Assembly: GCA_035384605.1 (NCBI GenBank) | Contig: DAOOIV010000051.1 | Span: forward strand, 1 to 37,907 | Direction: 5' to 3' | Source of the DNA: Phycisphaerae bacterium | GTDB lineage: Bacteria; Planctomycetota; Phycisphaerae; UBA1845; PWPN01 | Length of the DNA stretch: 37,907 bases | Part shown: one piece after another, positions 24,556 through 33,589 of the stretch | Layout: each line of letters begins with the position of its first letter | How positions within the stretch are numbered: position 1 is the stretch's first letter | Notes under the pieces: model-generated | Databases searched by the model: none | The model's input: the letters and a program-made list of their open reading frames with translations, nothing else | Told to the model about the DNA's origin: nothing | Translations under genes and position numbers: made by a program

Positions 24556-25586
24556 TCGTTGCGAGAATAATGATGTTGATTCTGTCAAACGAGGGCCATT
24601 GGTACGGGGGCCAGGCCGGTACGATATCCTTGCATTGGGTCGCCCGGTTCGAACAGCCCGAGGCTGTGCTTGTCTGGGACTTGTTGATCGGGGAAGTTCG
24701 TGTGGCCGGCGATCGACTGGCCGTCCAAAGGGGAAGCAGACCTAGTGTGGTGACGCTCACACCGCCGGAAGTGCGGGCCAGGACGCAAATGCGCTGGGTG
24801 TATCGCCTTTATCAGCGAAGTGACGGCAAGGAGATTGACACGGGCGAAGCGGTCATTCAAGTCTATCCGTCACCCAGACCGGACCGCCTGAAAGGTCGAT
24901 TGCAGGACAAGCGGGTCGCGGTCTGGGACACGGCGGACGGCTTGGCCGACGCCTTGACCCAAGCCGGCTTGGAGTTCAGACGAATCCGGAAAGCGGCAGA
25001 CCTTCAATTATCCGGGGCGGATGTGGTTCTGGTTGGGCCGGACGAGTTGCGCGACGCGGTGTTTGACCAGTCGCCGCTGATTGCCCTTTCGGAAGCGGGA
25101 GCCACGGTCGTGTTCTTCGAGCAAACGCGCCCGCGGTTTCTTGCCGGCTACGCGTTGAACCGCCGGACGGCACGTACCCGACCCACTTGGCGAAGCGGCC
25201 ACCTGCTGATGAGCGGCTTGAGGACCGGCGACCCGGAATCCTGGCTGGATGGATTGGGGCAAGAGGTCTGGGCGATTGAGCTGCCGGCTGACGAGCCGGT
25301 TCTCGAAATCGGCTACTGGCCGCCGGTCGTCGAGGGTTCGCAGCCGGGCCCCATCGAGGCTCTGCTGGCGGTGAAGGCGGTTGGGAAGGGCAGACTTATC
25401 ATGTGCCAGATACCGTTGGGGCCGTGGGACACGGACCCTCGCACGCAACAGTTCCTGGAGAATGTGGTCAGTTACGTCGGGACGCGACCGGAGCCGACGC
25501 CTCGGCCGACCGAACGTCAGGTATTGCGTCCGGCTGCCTCGCAGCCGGTGTCCACTATTGCTATACCCTCTGGAGCTACGCCATGA
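24552..25586 (+). CDS. unknown protein: beta-sandwich plus GATase/Rossmann-like part
   Basis: I do not recognise this 344-residue protein. Residues about 20-105 alternate as an Ig-like beta-sandwich. Residues about 115-310 look like an alpha/beta fold: KRVAVWDTADGLADALTQAG, then a LSGADVVLVGPDEL strand-helix unit, and GKGRLIMCQIPLGPW near residue 275. This arrangement recalls C-terminal parts of large glycoside-hydrolase-like or ThuA/glutamine-amidotransferase-like proteins of planctomycetes, with no catalytic triad visible. A proline-rich tail ends it. The N-terminus (MIVARIMMLIL) is only a weak signal sequence. The four-base overlaps with both neighbours tie it firmly to the sigma/anti-sigma and CsgG-like genes. 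Confidence 0.8.
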   Translation: MIVARIMMLILSNEGHWYGGQAGTISLHWVARFEQPEAVLVWDLLIGEVRVAGDRLAVQRGSRPSVVTLTPPEVRARTQMRWVYRLYQRSDGKEIDTGEAVIQVYPSPRPDRLKGRLQDKRVAVWDTADGLADALTQAGLEFRRIRKAADLQLSGADVVLVGPDELRDAVFDQSPLIALSEAGATVVFFEQTRPRFLAGYALNRRTARTRPTWRSGHLLMSGLRTGDPESWLDGLGQEVWAIELPADEPVLEIGYWPPVVEGSQPGPIEALLAVKAVGKGRLIMCQIPLGPWDTDPRTQQFLENVVSYVGTRPEPTPRPTERQVLRPAASQPVSTIAIPSGATP

Positions 25587-26710
25587 GAACAATAGCCGTT
25601 TTCACAAGCGTGTTGGCTGTGACTGTGATGTTGCTTGTCGTGCCGCCCGCCCTGGCCGCGGAGTCGCGCCCCTCGGTGACGGCGGAGGCGACGGCCTCGC
25701 GGCCTGCGGGCCAGGAGGATGGGCGTGAAGCTTCTCGCCCGCTGACCGTTGCGATTCTCGACTTTGGCGCAAAGGACCCTGCCATGCCCGACCTAGGGCC
25801 GCAGATCGGCGAGGTTCTGACGGCCGTGCTTTCGGGTGAGCCGGGCTTCACCCTGGTGGACCGGGCCACGCTGGCTCGGGCGCTGCAGGAGCACGAATTG
25901 AACCTGTCGGGGGTGGTCAGCACGGAGCAGGCCGTCCAGGTGGGCAAGCTGGTCGGGGCGCGGATTCTGGTGACCGGCAAGGCGTTCATGCTCGGCAAGC
26001 AGGTGTTCATCACCGCCAAGCTGATCGGGACCGAGACGTCCCTGGTCGAGGGGGTACTGGTCAAAGATGAGAGTGGCGCGGACGTGGGCAATCTGGTCGT
26101 TTCGCTGGCCACCGAGATTGCCGACCGCTTGCGAAAGGCCGGCCCCAGGCTGGTGGCCAGTGATGATGGAATCGATCCGCTCCCCAAGCTGAAGAAGGAG
26201 CTGGCTGGTCGTCCCAAGCCGAAGGTTGTGGTGATCATCACTGAGGAACACATGAGGGCCGCCCCACTCGTGCAGCCCGTGGACCCGGCCGTCGAGACCG
26301 AGGTCAAGATGATGCTCCGCGAGTGCGGCTTCGACATTCCGGACGTGCCCCAGAACGAACTGGCCGACTGGGCCAGGGCCATTCGCAAGGAGGATGTGCA
26401 GTCGTGGCCTCGCGGCCTGCAAGACGCCGACCTGATCATCACCGGCGAGGCCTTCAGCGAGTTCGCCGCCCGAATCGGCAACCTGGTGAGTTGCTCGGCC
26501 CGCGCCGAGATCAACATGATCGGCCGCAAGGACGGTAAGATCATCCTCGCCCAGCGCGAAACCACCCGCGCCGTCGACCTCTCGGAGAACATCGCCGGCA
26601 AGAAGGCCCTGGAAAAGGCCGGCCGGGTAATGGGCGTCCGGCTGCTGGAGCACTTCAACAAGACGCTGCCGGCTCGCAACGACGCAGCCGCGGATCCGGA
26701 AAAGAAGTGA
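25583..26710 (+). CDS. secreted CsgG/FlgO-like protein with two similar halves
   Basis: The 375-residue protein has a signal peptide of about 25 residues ending PPALA before AES. Residues 53-185 fit the CsgG/FlgO pattern: LTVAILDFGAKD, FTLVDRATLARALQEHELN, then GARILVTGKAFM and strands of a beta sheet. Residues 214-360 appear to repeat the fold (VVVIITEEHM, then ADLIITGEAF at 282-291). There is no lipobox cysteine, unlike CsgG itself, which is an outer-membrane lipoprotein pore for curli. It is therefore more likely a periplasmic relative than a pore. ATG 25583 overlaps the previous stop (ATGA) with GGAG at 25572-25575. Its N-terminal module resembles the start of the giant protein encoded next, pointing to a shared complex. 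Confidence 0.85.
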   Translation: MRTIAVFTSVLAVTVMLLVVPPALAAESRPSVTAEATASRPAGQEDGREASRPLTVAILDFGAKDPAMPDLGPQIGEVLTAVLSGEPGFTLVDRATLARALQEHELNLSGVVSTEQAVQVGKLVGARILVTGKAFMLGKQVFITAKLIGTETSLVEGVLVKDESGADVGNLVVSLATEIADRLRKAGPRLVASDDGIDPLPKLKKELAGRPKPKVVVIITEEHMRAAPLVQPVDPAVETEVKMMLRECGFDIPDVPQNELADWARAIRKEDVQSWPRGLQDADLIITGEAFSEFAARIGNLVSCSARAEINMIGRKDGKIILAQRETTRAVDLSENIAGKKALEKAGRVMGVRLLEHFNKTLPARNDAAADPEKK

Positions 26711-26776
26711 CGGCGCATCGGTAGTCCTGCGTGTGCGCTGAACACGATCAGGCGCGTGTCACGGGAGGAGAATGAT

Positions 26777-29700
26777 TTGTTGGACGGATGCCTCTTCCTC
26801 AAAGTGTCTGTGTGCGCACTTGTCCTTGTTCTCGCCACTGGGGCGAATACCGCACCGGCGGCATCGGCGCCGAGCTTGCCCGCGGCAGCGGGTCAACCGG
26901 CCGGAGTGCCAGCCGAGCCCACCTGTGCGGTTCTGGCCGAGGCGACGGCCGGGCTGGACTCGTCGCCTGTGGTGGCTCTGCTGGAGACGAAGCTGTCGCA
27001 GGATTCGCGGGTCCGGCTGGTGGAACGGGCGGAGATCACCCGGATTCTAGCTGAGCACTCGCTGTCTCTGAGCCTGGCCGAGAGTACGCCGAAGTCGCGG
27101 CGGGAATGGGGACAGGTGCTGCGGGCTCAAATGCTGGTGCTGCTGCAAACGCGACAGGTCAAGGAAGGCAAGGTCATTGAGGCTGGCTTCGTGGAGACGC
27201 GCCACGGGCTGAGCCTGGGAAGCGAGCGGCTGGTCTGGGACGACCGGGCCGAACAGATTGCCTCCCTGCTGGCCCGGCGCACCAGCCAGGTGGCTGGGAC
27301 CCTGGGGGCGGGCGTCAAACACGTCTTTGCCGTGCCGCCGTTCGAGGCCGAGGATCTTTCGCCGGATTCGCTCCAGTATCAGAGCGCCTATGCACAACTG
27401 GTTGAGGAAACTCTTTCACACCTGCCGGGCGTGGTGATGGCCGATCTGGCCCACGCCGCAGAAGTGGCCCGTGAACTGGCGGTGAGCGAAGGGGAGACAT
27501 CGGTCGCCAGGTCTCTGCCCTATTACCTTCACGGCCGGCACAAGATGACCGGCCCGACCGGGAATCGGACCGTCAGTTTCCACCTGGAGCTTCGTCACGG
27601 CCAGGAGACCATTGCCTCGATAGACAAGGAGGCCATCCATCCAGACTCCGCCGCATCGTTTCTGCGTGAATCCTGCACCGAACTGGCCCGCAAGGTGAGC
27701 GGCGGCGCGCGGCAGGCCCCGGTCAATGGCGCAACTGCCCTGGAGGCCGATCTGCTGGAGGAGCGGTGCAAGGCCTATCGACTCGTCGGCGAGTGGGAAT
27801 CGTCGATTCGCATGGCCGAGGCGGCGCTGTTGCTGGACCCGGGGCGGCATGAACTGCGGGCAATGGCCATCGATTCGTACGAACAGATGGTGTCTGTGTG
27901 GCAGAAACGACGCTCTCAATGGGAGGAAGACTTTCGTGCGGAGCAGAACGCCAACGCCCGAAAAGGCATCGCCACTCGACCCTATGATATTAACGCAGGG
28001 CCGGTTCCGCTGAGGGACTTCATCCAATGCGGCTTCACAGCAATCAATCATGCCAGGCACCTGTCGCGTACCCGTTCGCTCGCCGGCGATGAGCTCTGGC
28101 CGCTCATGCGGCTTCTTACTATAGTGTCAGGACGATATCCTTACCGCTCCGCCTACGACTGGAAACAAGACCCCTCAACTCTTAAGCCTCTCATGCGGAA
28201 CCTATCGGATCGGTATCTGGATTTGGTGCTTCATCTGCTTTGTAGTGATCGTGTCGGTGGGAAGGGAGCACAGGAAAACCGCGAGCAGCTCCTCGTCGAT
28301 GGGTGTCTTATGGCGTGCAGTCCCGATTGGGCGACGCAGGAAGAACAACTGGGGATCATTCGCAGAATCATCCTGGCGACAGAATCGCTCGATGATTCAT
28401 TTGCCATTCAGTACAGAACGCTTGAGCTGAACCGCCGCGTGTTTTGGCAGCCAGAGGCAACACGCCAACAATTCCTGGGGGAGCTTGCAGCACGACAGGA
28501 AGGAAAGACACGTTTTGTGGTCGAGTGCCTGCTGGCGATGCTGAGAGATCAGGACACCGACCAAGGCATTGATATTCGGCAGGAAGTCGATGCCATTGCA
28601 CGGAGGGCTTTTCCTGGACAGCCAATTCCTCCCCCACAGATGTGGGCGGTCTACGAGCGTTTTCGCAGTGTTCCTGAATTCTTGCGACAAGGAGAACAAC
28701 GCCGGCCAAACCGCGTCGATATGAGTGCTGTCGGCTCCAAGGACGACAAGATCTGGTTTGCGGCGATTTCAGATTCCGACCCACGATTTTGCTCGCCATA
28801 CCCGCTTCGTGTAAACGGTCAATGGCTGGCCTTGGATGACCGGCGTGATGCGTTCGTTTATGGCGGCCTGAATGTCATGACCGGACCATGGCAAAGGAAA
28901 AACCTTGGCACGTTCGAGAAGTGGGCACCGGCGCGAGGTGACTTCGCATGGGATGGGCAGTATCTCTGGGTAGCTGACATGAGAGCACGTACCTGTCTCC
29001 AGGTGCTCGATGGTATCTCATGGGAGTCTGTGGCGGTCATTGGCGAGCCGGACGGTTTTCCTGACATGAAGGAGGGCTGCAAGATCGCCCCACTTGCCCC
29101 AGGGCGGGTCTGCGTGGTGGGATGCACAGGTGAGCAACTGCGAATTCAGTCCTGGATTGCCACAATTGAACTTAGCGGGGACGCGAAGAAAGGCCTGCAC
29201 AAGAGCGTCGACGTCTTCCACAGTGCTCGGCAGGTACTACCCGCTCGGGGCAAGGCGTCGACTCAACCCAGTGGCGCCGAACGTGGCTTTCAGCCCGTCT
29301 TCGCGGTTCCAGTTCCGTCGGGCAGGAGCCAAACGCCGCTGGTCTTGGTGGGCCGGCGCAACTGGGGTGAAGGGCCGCCCGGGGGAGCGCCGGCCTTGCT
29401 TGTGGACCCGGCCACGCGGCAGGTCACGATCTTGCCAGAAAAATGGGGCAGTGACTGGACCTACGTCGTCGGTCCGGACCGGGTCTACGTCTTAACCTAT
29501 CGAGAAGTACACATGCCGTTGGTGCCGATCGTAGCCGCGGCCCGCCTCCCGGACACTGAGCTTCGAGAAGTGATCGCGCTCGACAAGCCCTGCTGGGAGT
29601 TTGTCGCCCCCACGACCGCCGTGGTCGAAGGGAATTTGCTGCACGCAATCGGAAAAGAGTGGTTCACCGTGGACCTGAGCGTGCCGCAACTGGTCAGGAA

Positions 29701-32296
29701 AAGCCCGCTCGATAAGAAGATACTTGGGTGCAGATTGACGCGATCATCGCTCTATGGGTTGGTCGCCTACAGTTCTGAAGGCGCATGGCAGGTTACTTTC
29801 GGCGAGGATCAGGCCCCCACCGGCCCAGCTGTGCCCATCGGGTCGAACAGACTGATTGAGAGCCTGTCAGATGGTGCTCTTGTATCATGGCTGCCCAATC
29901 CCGGGAGATACAGTCCCGGTTCCCAGGCCGTTGATCTGAAGATCGGTATCGGTGATGTCATCGTCGCGGTAAACAATCAGAAGATTTCGTCGGCATCTGA
30001 TTTCTACAAGATATCCGCGGATATTGAGAACAAGCAGCGGACTATTGAGGTGATCGGTCAGACCGGCCGGCGCACTGTGACGGCGCAGCCCGGCAAGATC
30101 GGCATATTCCTCTGCGACTACAAAGCGTCATATGGTTCTGTGCTAACGGCGGCACTTCGTGCATGTCGGGATGGGCGGTATGGCCAGGCCCGGAGGCTGT
30201 TCGAGGACGCCGTGGCAGCCGGCCTTGAGTACCGGTCGGCTGCTCTGCTCCCGTTGATCTATGCCCATTGCGTCTACTACTCCGGTGACGTCGCAGAGGC
30301 TCTGTCTATTCTCGATGAATGCGTCAGCCAACTCGCAGCGGAGCCCAAACGCGTTCCGTGGGTGGACTATCTGGCCGCGTTTGATCCGAGCAAGCTTTCG
30401 CCTGGTCAGAACACCGATGGGTACCTCGGTCTATACCTGCTGCAGCAGACCGCCCGTAAGTATCCAGAGCACATACCCACTCTTGGAGAGTTGTCTCGCT
30501 ACCAGCAGCGAGTTCTTCACCGCTATCCGGAGGCGGTCTCAGCTTGGCTGGATCTGATCGAGAAAGCCAGGACGTCGGGCAACAGTGGCCTCGCGTGCGC
30601 TGTGTTTGACTACCTGCTGCCGGCTCTCAGCACGCTCAAGATGGGGACCGAAACCTCTGCGGCCTGCCGGTACCTGGTGGATGCCGAGTTCACCGTTTCC
30701 TGTTCCACAGGCTTGCTCAAGCCTTACTCGCTGGCGGAGTTCCTGCTCGACGCCGGCGAGCCGGATTCTGCAATCCGGCTGTGGCTACGTACCAAGGCGC
30801 AATCCGGGAAGCCCATCTACCCTAACTGGCGACATCAACGCATCATCGGCGCTTTGGCCCTGGATGGTCAACTTGACGAGGCCCGGTCTCTGATCAGGCG
30901 TTTTAAGCCTGAATCTGACCCGGCTACCGAGGCGATGATGATCGGCTGGCGGGATCTGGCCGGGGATTATGCTAAGTATGCGAGAGATCTGCTTGCCCGA
31001 TCACCGCGGGACCCGTGGACTCACGACGGGGCATTCACCGTCCTGAGCCATCTGCCCCGGCCGGACCTCGCCGAACTGACACAGATCCACGACCGGGCGG
31101 TGGCATTGGCCAAAGCGGTGCCCGAAAGCGACAAGGTCCGGTTCCTCGCAAGGATACGTAGCATGAGCCTCGGTCTGTTGATGCTTCAGGGTGACTACGA
31201 TGCCGCTCTTTCGCTGCTAAGCAGCACCGCATCGCGAGGAGATGCGTCCTATGTGGCCAGTCAACGTGAGGCCGCGCTTTTCCTGAGAGACCGCGCGGTG
31301 AACCTAACGGAGACTCCGACCCCCTTTGTCGGCACGCAGTACGCTCTGCGAGTGCCATCCGGCGGCTGGCTTCTGTTGACCCGTGACAATCGAATGGGCT
31401 GGGCAAGACCCGACACTCTGGAGATCAGCGAAATCCCGCTTCCTGATCGCGCATGGACTCCCATACACGGATACAGCTTTGATCACGATCACCGTGGTGA
31501 CCAGGACCCGGACATCTCGGGTAATATCATGTGTTCGGATTCGGGCAAGACGGTCGTTGTCCTGGGAGATAACAGGACGGCATACGTTCTGAATGCCGAC
31601 CGGCGAAGCTGGGCACGGCTGATCCGCTTCCGGGTCGGCGAGGAATGCGAGGAGGGCAATGACGTGCACAGATCGTGGCTCAGAAGGATTCGGCCGGTGC
31701 TGGACGAATTCGCCGAGTTCATGCTGGCCAAGGCCGAATCCGTCCGAGACGTCGTATGGTTTCCCGGCAGCAGCCATGATCGTGCGGTAAGAGTCATGCT
31801 GTGCGATGGAACGTGGATGGTGCACAACCAGAATGACAGTCGGAGATTCGTTGATCTAAGCCAGCTCTGCGCCAGGGCCCTGGGTGGTCCTGTCGAAATC
31901 TATGAGATCTCTGATCCTGAGATCGAGGGGCCAACCTACTTGTATACCAGCCACGGCGTGCTCAAGTGGCTTCAACGCAAGGACCAGATCGAGGTACTCC
32001 CCTTCCCGGACCGGACCAAACCAGCGGCGATCTTCCCGCTGATTAACGACACAGAGACTGCTACTCTTGCGTCGCTGCCCGATGCGGGCGGAGCCATTTA
32101 CCGGTTCGACTTGGTTTACGAGAAGCTCACCCGCGATGCGGGCATCAACCAGTGCTATCCGATGACCTACTGGCTGCAAAAGCCGGTCGAGTGGAACCGC
32201 CAACAGGTGATCGACGCGGTGACCAAGGCCGGTCTGCCGTGGCCCCCGCCGTGGCTGCCGATCCAGACGGCCGAATCGCAACCGGCCCGGCGGTAA
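26777..32296 (+). CDS. giant secreted multidomain protein (CsgG-like, TPR, propeller, PDZ)
   Basis: About 1,839 residues. The start is taken as TTG 26777 (or TTG 26780): GGGAGGAG at 26763-26770 precedes them and a signal peptide follows (FLKVSVCALVLVLATGA). By eye the order is: CsgG/FlgO-like module at about 50-175 (LVERAEITRILAEHSLSLSL), a second such module at about 180-315, a helical TPR-like stretch at 325-640, a beta-propeller-like region at 650-1030 with repeated aromatic strands, a PDZ-like domain at 1050-1110 (LKIGIGDVIVAVNNQKISS), TPR-like helices at 1115-1500 (RDGRYGQARRLFEDAV), and a second propeller-like region to the end. No catalytic motif was seen. It follows the CsgG-like gene by 66 bases and probably shares its transcript. 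It may be a periplasmic scaffold or sensor; this is inference. Confidence 0.85.
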   Translation: MLDGCLFLKVSVCALVLVLATGANTAPAASAPSLPAAAGQPAGVPAEPTCAVLAEATAGLDSSPVVALLETKLSQDSRVRLVERAEITRILAEHSLSLSLAESTPKSRREWGQVLRAQMLVLLQTRQVKEGKVIEAGFVETRHGLSLGSERLVWDDRAEQIASLLARRTSQVAGTLGAGVKHVFAVPPFEAEDLSPDSLQYQSAYAQLVEETLSHLPGVVMADLAHAAEVARELAVSEGETSVARSLPYYLHGRHKMTGPTGNRTVSFHLELRHGQETIASIDKEAIHPDSAASFLRESCTELARKVSGGARQAPVNGATALEADLLEERCKAYRLVGEWESSIRMAEAALLLDPGRHELRAMAIDSYEQMVSVWQKRRSQWEEDFRAEQNANARKGIATRPYDINAGPVPLRDFIQCGFTAINHARHLSRTRSLAGDELWPLMRLLTIVSGRYPYRSAYDWKQDPSTLKPLMRNLSDRYLDLVLHLLCSDRVGGKGAQENREQLLVDGCLMACSPDWATQEEQLGIIRRIILATESLDDSFAIQYRTLELNRRVFWQPEATRQQFLGELAARQEGKTRFVVECLLAMLRDQDTDQGIDIRQEVDAIARRAFPGQPIPPPQMWAVYERFRSVPEFLRQGEQRRPNRVDMSAVGSKDDKIWFAAISDSDPRFCSPYPLRVNGQWLALDDRRDAFVYGGLNVMTGPWQRKNLGTFEKWAPARGDFAWDGQYLWVADMRARTCLQVLDGISWESVAVIGEPDGFPDMKEGCKIAPLAPGRVCVVGCTGEQLRIQSWIATIELSGDAKKGLHKSVDVFHSARQVLPARGKASTQPSGAERGFQPVFAVPVPSGRSQTPLVLVGRRNWGEGPPGGAPALLVDPATRQVTILPEKWGSDWTYVVGPDRVYVLTYREVHMPLVPIVAAARLPDTELREVIALDKPCWEFVAPTTAVVEGNLLHAIGKEWFTVDLSVPQLVRKSPLDKKILGCRLTRSSLYGLVAYSSEGAWQVTFGEDQAPTGPAVPIGSNRLIESLSDGALVSWLPNPGRYSPGSQAVDLKIGIGDVIVAVNNQKISSASDFYKISADIENKQRTIEVIGQTGRRTVTAQPGKIGIFLCDYKASYGSVLTAALRACRDGRYGQARRLFEDAVAAGLEYRSAALLPLIYAHCVYYSGDVAEALSILDECVSQLAAEPKRVPWVDYLAAFDPSKLSPGQNTDGYLGLYLLQQTARKYPEHIPTLGELSRYQQRVLHRYPEAVSAWLDLIEKARTSGNSGLACAVFDYLLPALSTLKMGTETSAACRYLVDAEFTVSCSTGLLKPYSLAEFLLDAGEPDSAIRLWLRTKAQSGKPIYPNWRHQRIIGALALDGQLDEARSLIRRFKPESDPATEAMMIGWRDLAGDYAKYARDLLARSPRDPWTHDGAFTVLSHLPRPDLAELTQIHDRAVALAKAVPESDKVRFLARIRSMSLGLLMLQGDYDAALSLLSSTASRGDASYVASQREAALFLRDRAVNLTETPTPFVGTQYALRVPSGGWLLLTRDNRMGWARPDTLEISEIPLPDRAWTPIHGYSFDHDHRGDQDPDISGNIMCSDSGKTVVVLGDNRTAYVLNADRRSWARLIRFRVGEECEEGNDVHRSWLRRIRPVLDEFAEFMLAKAESVRDVVWFPGSSHDRAVRVMLCDGTWMVHNQNDSRRFVDLSQLCARALGGPVEIYEISDPEIEGPTYLYTSHGVLKWLQRKDQIEVLPFPDRTKPAAIFPLINDTETATLASLPDAGGAIYRFDLVYEKLTRDAGINQCYPMTYWLQKPVEWNRQQVIDAVTKAGLPWPPPWLPIQTAESQPARR

Positions 32297-32480
32297 GAAG
32301 AGGGGGGCGGTTCCACGATCTGATATACCCGCAGACGCCGTTGCCGACCTGCCGATATGTCAGCAGAAAGCGGAAACCCCAACAGCCGAACGGTGCGATA
32401 GCCCGGCAGTCGAACCGTCTGACGGCCTTGCAGTGGAACAATCCAATAGCCGAATAGTCTGGTTGCCGAAAGGCCTCAGC
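32297..32480. other. convergent gap between opposing genes
   Basis: The two flanking genes face each other here, so transcripts from both sides should end in this 184-bp gap. Only a small GCC-GAAA-GGC hairpin around 32465-32474 was seen. No T-run terminator is clear on either strand. Confidence 0.4.
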
Positions 32481-33287
32481 CTACCAGTCCATCGACCGGT
32501 TGGGGATGATGTAGATGGGCGGGAGTTGCTGGTCCATCGAGCGGATGCCGCGGCCGGTCTTCCAGGGGCTTGGCTGGGTGGCCGGGGCGGGGATGTCGCG
32601 GGATCGCAACTCCTCGATGCACCGGCGGACTTGCTGCTGAAACTTGCGGACGGCGATGTAGTTCACGTCCTGGTTCCGCTGGTCGCCGATCATCCGGTCA
32701 GGCGGAGGATCATAGCTGTCCGCGGGAGTGGCCAAGGCCTGGACGCAGGCAATCCTCTCGCGGCGGGCGTTGTCCATGATCACGCCGATGACGCAGGCAT
32801 TTCCCGACTCCGCCGGGCCCGGTCCGAAGATGACACACAGACCGGTCTTCATCTCCGCGGCCGTTGCAGCGATCTTCTCCAGGTTAGCCTCAGGGTGTTC
32901 CATGTTCAGCGGGTCCATGATGCCGACGCCCTGGATATCCGGTATGGTGTTGAACAAGCTGGTCCAGTAGGTGGAATCCTCGTTCTTGATCGACCCGAGT
33001 GCCCACGCAGTGGACAGGGGATCTGAGAATGGCTTCTTCGGATCAGGAACGAGCCTGGCCACGGCCACCCGGCATGGGAATCGCCCCCTGCTCTTCTGCT
33101 TTTCCAGGATAACGAAGCCGGTGGCCGGACACGGGACGTGTGTGAGGCCGAAGCTGTCACTGCAGAGGGTCGCTCCCGAGTAAGCCCCGGGTGCGGCGAG
33201 TTTCTGCTGACTGCAACCAGCGGTGACGGCCATAACAGATACACACAGGACGGCCATGAACAACGCGTGTCCGGGCTTGGGGCACAT
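32481..33287 (-). CDS. putative lipoprotein of unknown function
   Basis: The 268-residue protein has a lipoprotein signal: a hydrophobic stretch (ALFMAVLCVSVMAVTAGC) with the lipid-bearing cysteine expected at Cys25. The residue at -3 is Thr rather than the usual Leu. The mature part is not recognised. It has strands such as GLCVIFGPGP and ACVIGVIMDN and several cysteines (about 42, 53, 72, 150, 164, 180). On the reverse strand a GGAGAG lies eight bases before ATG 33287. It is the only convincing gene on this strand and is convergent with the giant protein gene. Function cannot be assigned; it could be an envelope partner of that system, which is only a neighbour-based guess. Confidence 0.82.
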   Translation of the reverse strand: MCPKPGHALFMAVLCVSVMAVTAGCSQQKLAAPGAYSGATLCSDSFGLTHVPCPATGFVILEKQKSRGRFPCRVAVARLVPDPKKPFSDPLSTAWALGSIKNEDSTYWTSLFNTIPDIQGVGIMDPLNMEHPEANLEKIAATAAEMKTGLCVIFGPGPAESGNACVIGVIMDNARRERIACVQALATPADSYDPPPDRMIGDQRNQDVNYIAVRKFQQQVRRCIEELRSRDIPAPATQPSPWKTGRGIRSMDQQLPPIYIIPNRSMDW

Positions 33288-33589
33288 GCCACTCGCTCTC
33301 CATGCGTACGGGAAGTCGGTCCAATAAAGTCCCTATAGTTTTATCGGCATCTGTGGGGCCCACTGAAGGAAACGCCGACGGTTTTCGGGCCTTCTGAAGG
33401 CCCACGCCCTCAGCGGAGAAAGGTCCGATATTCAGGCGGACCGATGCATGGCAGGGGAGTCGTTCGCGGGGCACTTGTCTTTTCTCTGCTCGGTGGTGAA
33501 TCGCGTAACCGCCCGCGACGGTAGCTCATCGCCTCCCTCGATCGCGCCGATAACAACAACGCCCAAGAAACCGGGCAGGGGCGACGTGT
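33288..33589. promoter_or_regulatory. divergent intergenic region with AT-rich core and hairpin
   Basis: Genes diverge from this 302-bp gap, so promoters for both strands should lie here. The only AT-rich patch is 33317-33345, containing TATAGT at 33334-33339, without a good -35 box on either strand. A perfect hairpin, GGGCCTT (33387-33393) with AAGGCCC (33397-33403), follows. CTGAAGG occurs twice, at 33363 and 33394. Confidence 0.45.

Noticed and set aside
25576..26838. 420-residue reverse-strand frame
   Set aside because: It is antisense to the CsgG-like gene and is Ser/Arg-rich without domain features.
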